24,105 nucleotides of DNA from Nitrososphaerota archaeon (GTDB taxonomy: Archaea > Thermoproteota > Nitrososphaeria > Nitrososphaerales > JAPUIC01). The translations under genes were made by a program, and so were the position numbers. Positions 23,148-24,105 of the stretch are shown here, in pieces. Under the pieces are notes generated by a model. It was not told where the DNA came from. It worked only from the letters and a program-made list of their open reading frames with translations, and made no database searches. Numbering within the stretch: the first letter of the stretch is position 1; every line of letters begins with the position of its first letter. The stretch spans positions 1 to 24,105 of the forward strand of contig JAPUIC010000103.1 of NCBI GenBank assembly GCA_027297425.1, in the 5' to 3' direction.

Positions 23148-23158
23148 AATATATATAA
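23148..23158 (+). promoter_or_regulatory. strong TATA box for the iscA-type gene
   Basis: AATATATATAA is the best TATA match in the window, centred about 31 bases before the ATG at 23184, so the leader would be only a few bases. It suggests strong expression. Confidence 0.55.
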
Positions 23159-23183
23159 GACAAAGATTCGTCTAAAAATTGTA

Positions 23184-23543
23184 ATGGCTACTATCAAGCA
23201 GGAAGTACATCAGATTACTTTGACCGAGGCGGCTGCGTTAAAGGTCAAGGGACTAGCAGAGCAGGAAGGAAAGAAGGATTCTTCTCTTCGAGTGTATATC
23301 TCAGGAGGCGGATGTTCCGGATATTCTTATGGGTTAACGTTGGATGAAACTATTTCTTCGAACGATCTCGTGTTTGAAGAGCATGGTGTTAAGGTACTTG
23401 TAGATCCTGAGAGTATGAAGATGCTTAGTGGTTGTGTAGTAGATTATACCGAATCGCTAAATGCGACCGGTTTTACGGTCAACAACCCCAACGCAGAATC
23501 TAGTTGCGGATGCGGACACTCTTTTACTCCCAAAGAAGCATAG
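23184..23543 (+). CDS. A-type iron-sulfur carrier (HesB/IscA/ErpA family)
   Basis: 119 residues. The three conserved Cys are present: Cys44 in SGGGCSGYSYG and Cys108/Cys110 in SSCGCGHSF. Such proteins carry 2Fe-2S or 4Fe-4S clusters to client proteins; radical SAM enzymes such as MoaA and QueE in this window would be typical clients (inference). The fold is a compact beta barrel, and VDPESMKMLSGCVVDYTESLNATGFTVNNPNA is the family's central part. The start is ATG at 23184 after a strong TATA box. It is convergent with nfo. Confidence 0.92.
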   Translation: MATIKQEVHQITLTEAAALKVKGLAEQEGKKDSSLRVYISGGGCSGYSYGLTLDETISSNDLVFEEHGVKVLVDPESMKMLSGCVVDYTESLNATGFTVNNPNAESSCGCGHSFTPKEA

Positions 23544-23547
23544 CATA

Positions 23548-23567
23548 CGGATTCGACAACTAATCCG
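23548..23567. terminator. small inverted repeat between iscA-type gene and nfo
   Basis: CGGATT (23548-23553) and AATCCG (23562-23567) form a 6-bp stem with an 8-base loop in the 37-base gap between two convergent genes. It may mark transcription termination in either direction, although archaeal termination depends mainly on T-runs, and no long T-run follows. Confidence 0.3.
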
Positions 23568-23580
23568 GATTTCCTGAACA

Positions 23581-24105
23581 CTAGTTAGCCAGGGCTCTAA
23601 GCTTATTCAAATTTCCAACATCGGGACGGCGGTCATCTACTGGCGTCTCAAGTATCAAGGGGAGAGATCTGATCTCCTTCCTTTTCAGTAGGGCATGAAA
23701 GCCCTCTTCTCCGATCTGGCCCAATCCTAAATGTTCATGCCTATCCTTATGCCCTCCTAGTTCACCCTTGGAGTCATTAACATGGACTACCTTCAAATTA
23801 TCGATCCCTACAGTATAATCAAATTTTTCTAAGGTTTCGGTTATCGTCTCATCTGTTCTTAGATCATAACCTGCCGCAAATGCATGACAGGTATCGAAGC
23901 AGACCCCAACCCTCTTGCTATCTATCATGTCCATTATCTCTCTAATTTGGTCGAAGGAGGATCCGACACTATTCTTGCTCCCAGCAGTATTTTCTAAAAG
24001 GATCATAACATCGTTGTCGGCTCTGTCTAATGCCTGTACGCAAATATTGGCCACGTTCCTCATTCCTCGCTCGACTCCAGATCCGAGATGGCTGCCTAGA
24101 TGTGT
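23581..24105 (-). CDS. nfo: endonuclease IV (AP endonuclease), partial
   Basis: The frame runs off the right edge; 174 C-terminal residues are present of about 280. Endonuclease IV cuts DNA 5' of abasic sites during base-excision repair, using three zinc ions. Zinc ligands seen: His in GSHLGSG near the edge, Glu in LLENTAG, Asp and His in CFDTCHAF, His in VHVNDSKG, Asp and His in KDRHEHLG, and Glu in LILETP. The internal Met at 24063 is not the start because GSHLG upstream belongs to the protein. Confidence 0.94.
   Translation of the reverse strand, partial: THLGSHLGSGVERGMRNVANICVQALDRADNDVMILLENTAGSKNSVGSSFDQIREIMDMIDSKRVGVCFDTCHAFAAGYDLRTDETITETLEKFDYTVGIDNLKVVHVNDSKGELGGHKDRHEHLGLGQIGEEGFHALLKRKEIRSLPLILETPVDDRRPDVGNLNKLRALAN

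Noticed and set aside
1..24105. CRISPR arrays, insertion sequences, integrated elements, attachment sites
   Set aside because: No regularly spaced repeats, transposase or integrase frames, or composition breaks were seen; the region looks like ordinary chromosome.

Overview
The window looks like a chromosome segment from an archaeon, most likely of the TACK group and possibly a Nitrososphaerota (Thaumarchaeota)-type lineage; the lineage is an inference. Support comes from the clamp-loader pair RfcS/RfcL, a UbiA prenyltransferase of the archaeal-lipid type, type 2 IPP isomerase, the archaeal archaeosine protein GAT-QueC, RtcB plus an archaeal tRNA-splicing endonuclease, ADP-forming acyl-CoA synthetase alpha subunits, BHB introns, and many TATA boxes placed 25-30 bases upstream of start codons (leaderless transcripts). 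TTG and GTG starts are common. No mobile element, CRISPR array or rRNA was seen.

Layout. 1-627: tail of a membrane protein and a small secreted protein. 763-4300 (+): molybdenum-cofactor genes moeA, moaA and mobA with an NTF2-like gene between them. 4439-5640: a cysteine hydrolase (-) and a 109-aa unknown (+). 5686-5788 (-): tRNA-Gln(TTG) containing two very short introns. 5915-9733 (+): a folded leader, queE, gat-queC and rtcB, then a COG0523 metallochaperone GTPase to 10649. 10780-11850 (-): an mtnA-type isomerase gene interrupted by a 21-base intron. 11904-13338 (+): a tRNA-intron endonuclease gene and ubiA. 13432-17141 (-): rfcS, rfcL, moaB and moaC, probably one operon transcribed moaC-moaB-rfcL-rfcS. 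17239-20776: two acyl-CoA synthetase alpha genes (+) flanking a hypothetical gene (-). 20809-24105: sugar dehydrogenase (+), fni (-), an iscA/erpA-type gene (+) and partial nfo (-).

The most interesting result concerns RNA splicing. The MtnA reading frame appears to stop at a TGA directly after its catalytic Cys codon, inside the conserved HCNAGA motif. The 21 bases from 11365 down to 11345 fold, with their flanks, into a bulge-helix-bulge. Cutting after the second base of each 3-base bulge rejoins the frame as HCNAGALATVGYG, exactly the family consensus. This looks like an archaeal BHB intron in a protein-coding gene other than cbf5. The tRNA-Gln in the same window carries a 12-base intron at 37/38 and an 18-base intron near 24/25, each with its own BHB. 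The genes for cutting (endA) and joining (rtcB) are both present, and endA is divergent from the intron-bearing mtnA across one shared TATA-like element.

The tRNA theme continues with queE and gat-queC, which supply the archaeosine modification of tRNA position 15 (a G in this tRNA-Gln). The molybdenum-cofactor genes lie in two blocks either side of the tRNA-processing region; moaD and moaE are not in the window.
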